From Gordius sp. MW1 (lineage: Eukaryota > Nematomorpha > Gordioida > Gordea > Gordiidae), in NCBI GenBank assembly GCA_964036665.1, contig OZ038527.1:13237835-13301834 (forward strand): DNA of 64,000 nucleotides. The letters are read 5' to 3'. The notes under the pieces are model-generated. The model was not told where the DNA came from, did no database searches, and worked only from the letters and a program-made list of their open reading frames with translations. This document shows, in pieces, positions 63,301-64,000 of the stretch (position 1 is its first letter; each line of letters begins with the position of its first letter). The translations under genes were made by a program, and so were the position numbers.

Positions 63301-64000
63301 CGATTAGTTTGTTGTATCGTAACGTGAGTGCTTAATTTTTGAAAAGTGCTCTATGCGATCATGATTTCAAAGTAATAGTTTTCTGATTCTGATAAATTTG
63401 TACTTTTTATCATGGAAACAACGTCTGAAAACGACAACTTTCATCGGATGAATACGGTTGAAAGAAAAAAATGTGAAAAACTTTGAGGTATAAATATTTA
63501 TTTTTTTCGATTCTATGTGAAAGAGCGTAAAAAAATATATAAAAATAAGCCAATTTGAGAATCCTATTATCCTCGATTGACTTCCGAAAAGAGGGTTTAA
63601 TCTGCGAGAACTATCATTTTGACAAAAGACAACGTTTTTTTGTTGCGATTAGTTTGTTGTATCAAACGTGAGTGCTTAATTTTTGAAAACTGCTCTATGC
63701 AATCATGATTTCAAAGTAATAGTTTTCTGATTCTGATAAATTTTTACTTTTTATCATGGAAACAACGTCTGAAAAAGACAACTTTCATCGGATGAATACG
63801 GTTGAAAGAAAAAAATGTGAAAAACTTTGAGGTAAAAATATTTATTTTTTTCGATTCTATGTGAAAGAGCTTGAAAAAATATATAAAAGTAAGCCGATTT
63901 GAGAATCCTATTATCCTCGATTGACTTCCGAAAAGAGGTTTTAAGCTGCGAGAACTATCATTTTGACAAAAGACAACGTTTTATTGTTGCGATTAGTTTG
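57341..64000 (+). repeat. 6,874-bp block of family B, copy 2 (cut by window end)
   Basis: 6,660 bp of the second copy are visible, with no difference from copy 1 seen at any position compared. The monomer just before it (about 57,111-57,453) and its first monomer (57,454-57,796) are also near-identical to each other (TTACCTTTTATC, CTGAAACGAC, GTCAAATATT). The exchange point therefore lies within these near-identical units. Confidence 0.9.

Larger units (their letters stand above)
49199..64000 (+). repeat. Satellite family B tandem array (about 43 monomers)
   Basis: Head-to-tail array with a period of 343-345 bp. Anchored on TCGATTGACTTCCG at 49481, 49824, 50169, 50512, 50855, 51198, 51542, 51886 (TTTACTTCC variant), 52230, 52573, 52918, 53262, 53606, 53951, 54295, 54639, 54982, 55326, 55666, 56010, 56354, 56699, 57043, 57386, 57729, 58072 and onward. 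One unit (55326-55666) is 340 bp because of a small deletion at GAGGTATATTCATT. Shared features per monomer are TTCATCGGATGAA, TATATAAAA, GTTGCGAT and GCTCTATGCGATCATG. The orientation matches family A. The array continues beyond the window. Confidence 0.97.

Noticed and set aside
1..64000. Transposon or LTR ends within the arrays.
   Set aside because: No terminal inverted repeats, target-site duplications, LTR-like pairs or coding domains were seen. All breaks join satellite to satellite.
49199..64000. Polyadenylation signals (AATAAA) in both families.
   Set aside because: AATAAA is expected very often in sequence this AT-rich, and no transcript unit is visible.
1..64000. Naming the source species or a known satellite family.
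   Set aside because: I do not recognise either consensus. Without a database search any name would be a guess.

Overview
This window is 64 kb of uninterrupted tandem satellite DNA. I found no gene that I can support, no rRNA or tRNA, no transposon, no CRISPR array and no stretch of ordinary unique sequence. It is AT-rich (about 70% A+T by eye). Long arrays of roughly 350-bp monomers with nested block duplications point to a eukaryotic centromeric, pericentromeric or other heterochromatic region. I do not recognise either repeat family and cannot name the organism.

Layout: satellite family A fills 1-49,198, about 145 monomers, all in the same orientation. It has two main length classes: long (about 350-355 bp) and short (about 327-328 bp). 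The short class lacks one 25-bp segment. Satellite family B fills 49,199-64,000, about 43 monomers of 343-345 bp. The switch is abrupt, at 49,197-49,199, with no mobile element or unique DNA between. A and B can be aligned by eye along their whole length, so they look like anciently diverged relatives.

Inside family A there are several scales of higher-order structure. One block appears three times (1-2,640; 8,481-10,532; 21,286-23,925), and the middle copy has lost whole monomers. An eight-monomer block of about 2,722 bp is duplicated in tandem (15,122-17,843 and 17,844-20,565). A six-monomer block of 2,087 bp is duplicated in tandem (about 32,950-37,170), with a further related copy near 39,300-40,920. 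From about 41,000 to the junction the monomers are more divergent and carry many private indels, as expected of an old array edge.

Inside family B a 6,874-bp, 20-monomer block (50,467-57,340) is followed by a second copy (57,341 to the window end). I saw no difference at any diagnostic variant I compared.

The biology visible is array evolution by unequal exchange, block amplification and small microhomology deletions. There are also recurrent per-monomer features (palindromes, small hairpins, spaced A-tracts and, in B, a TATA-like motif) that might matter for chromatin or transcription. Short open frames recur in the repeats, but I regard them as by-products of repetition.
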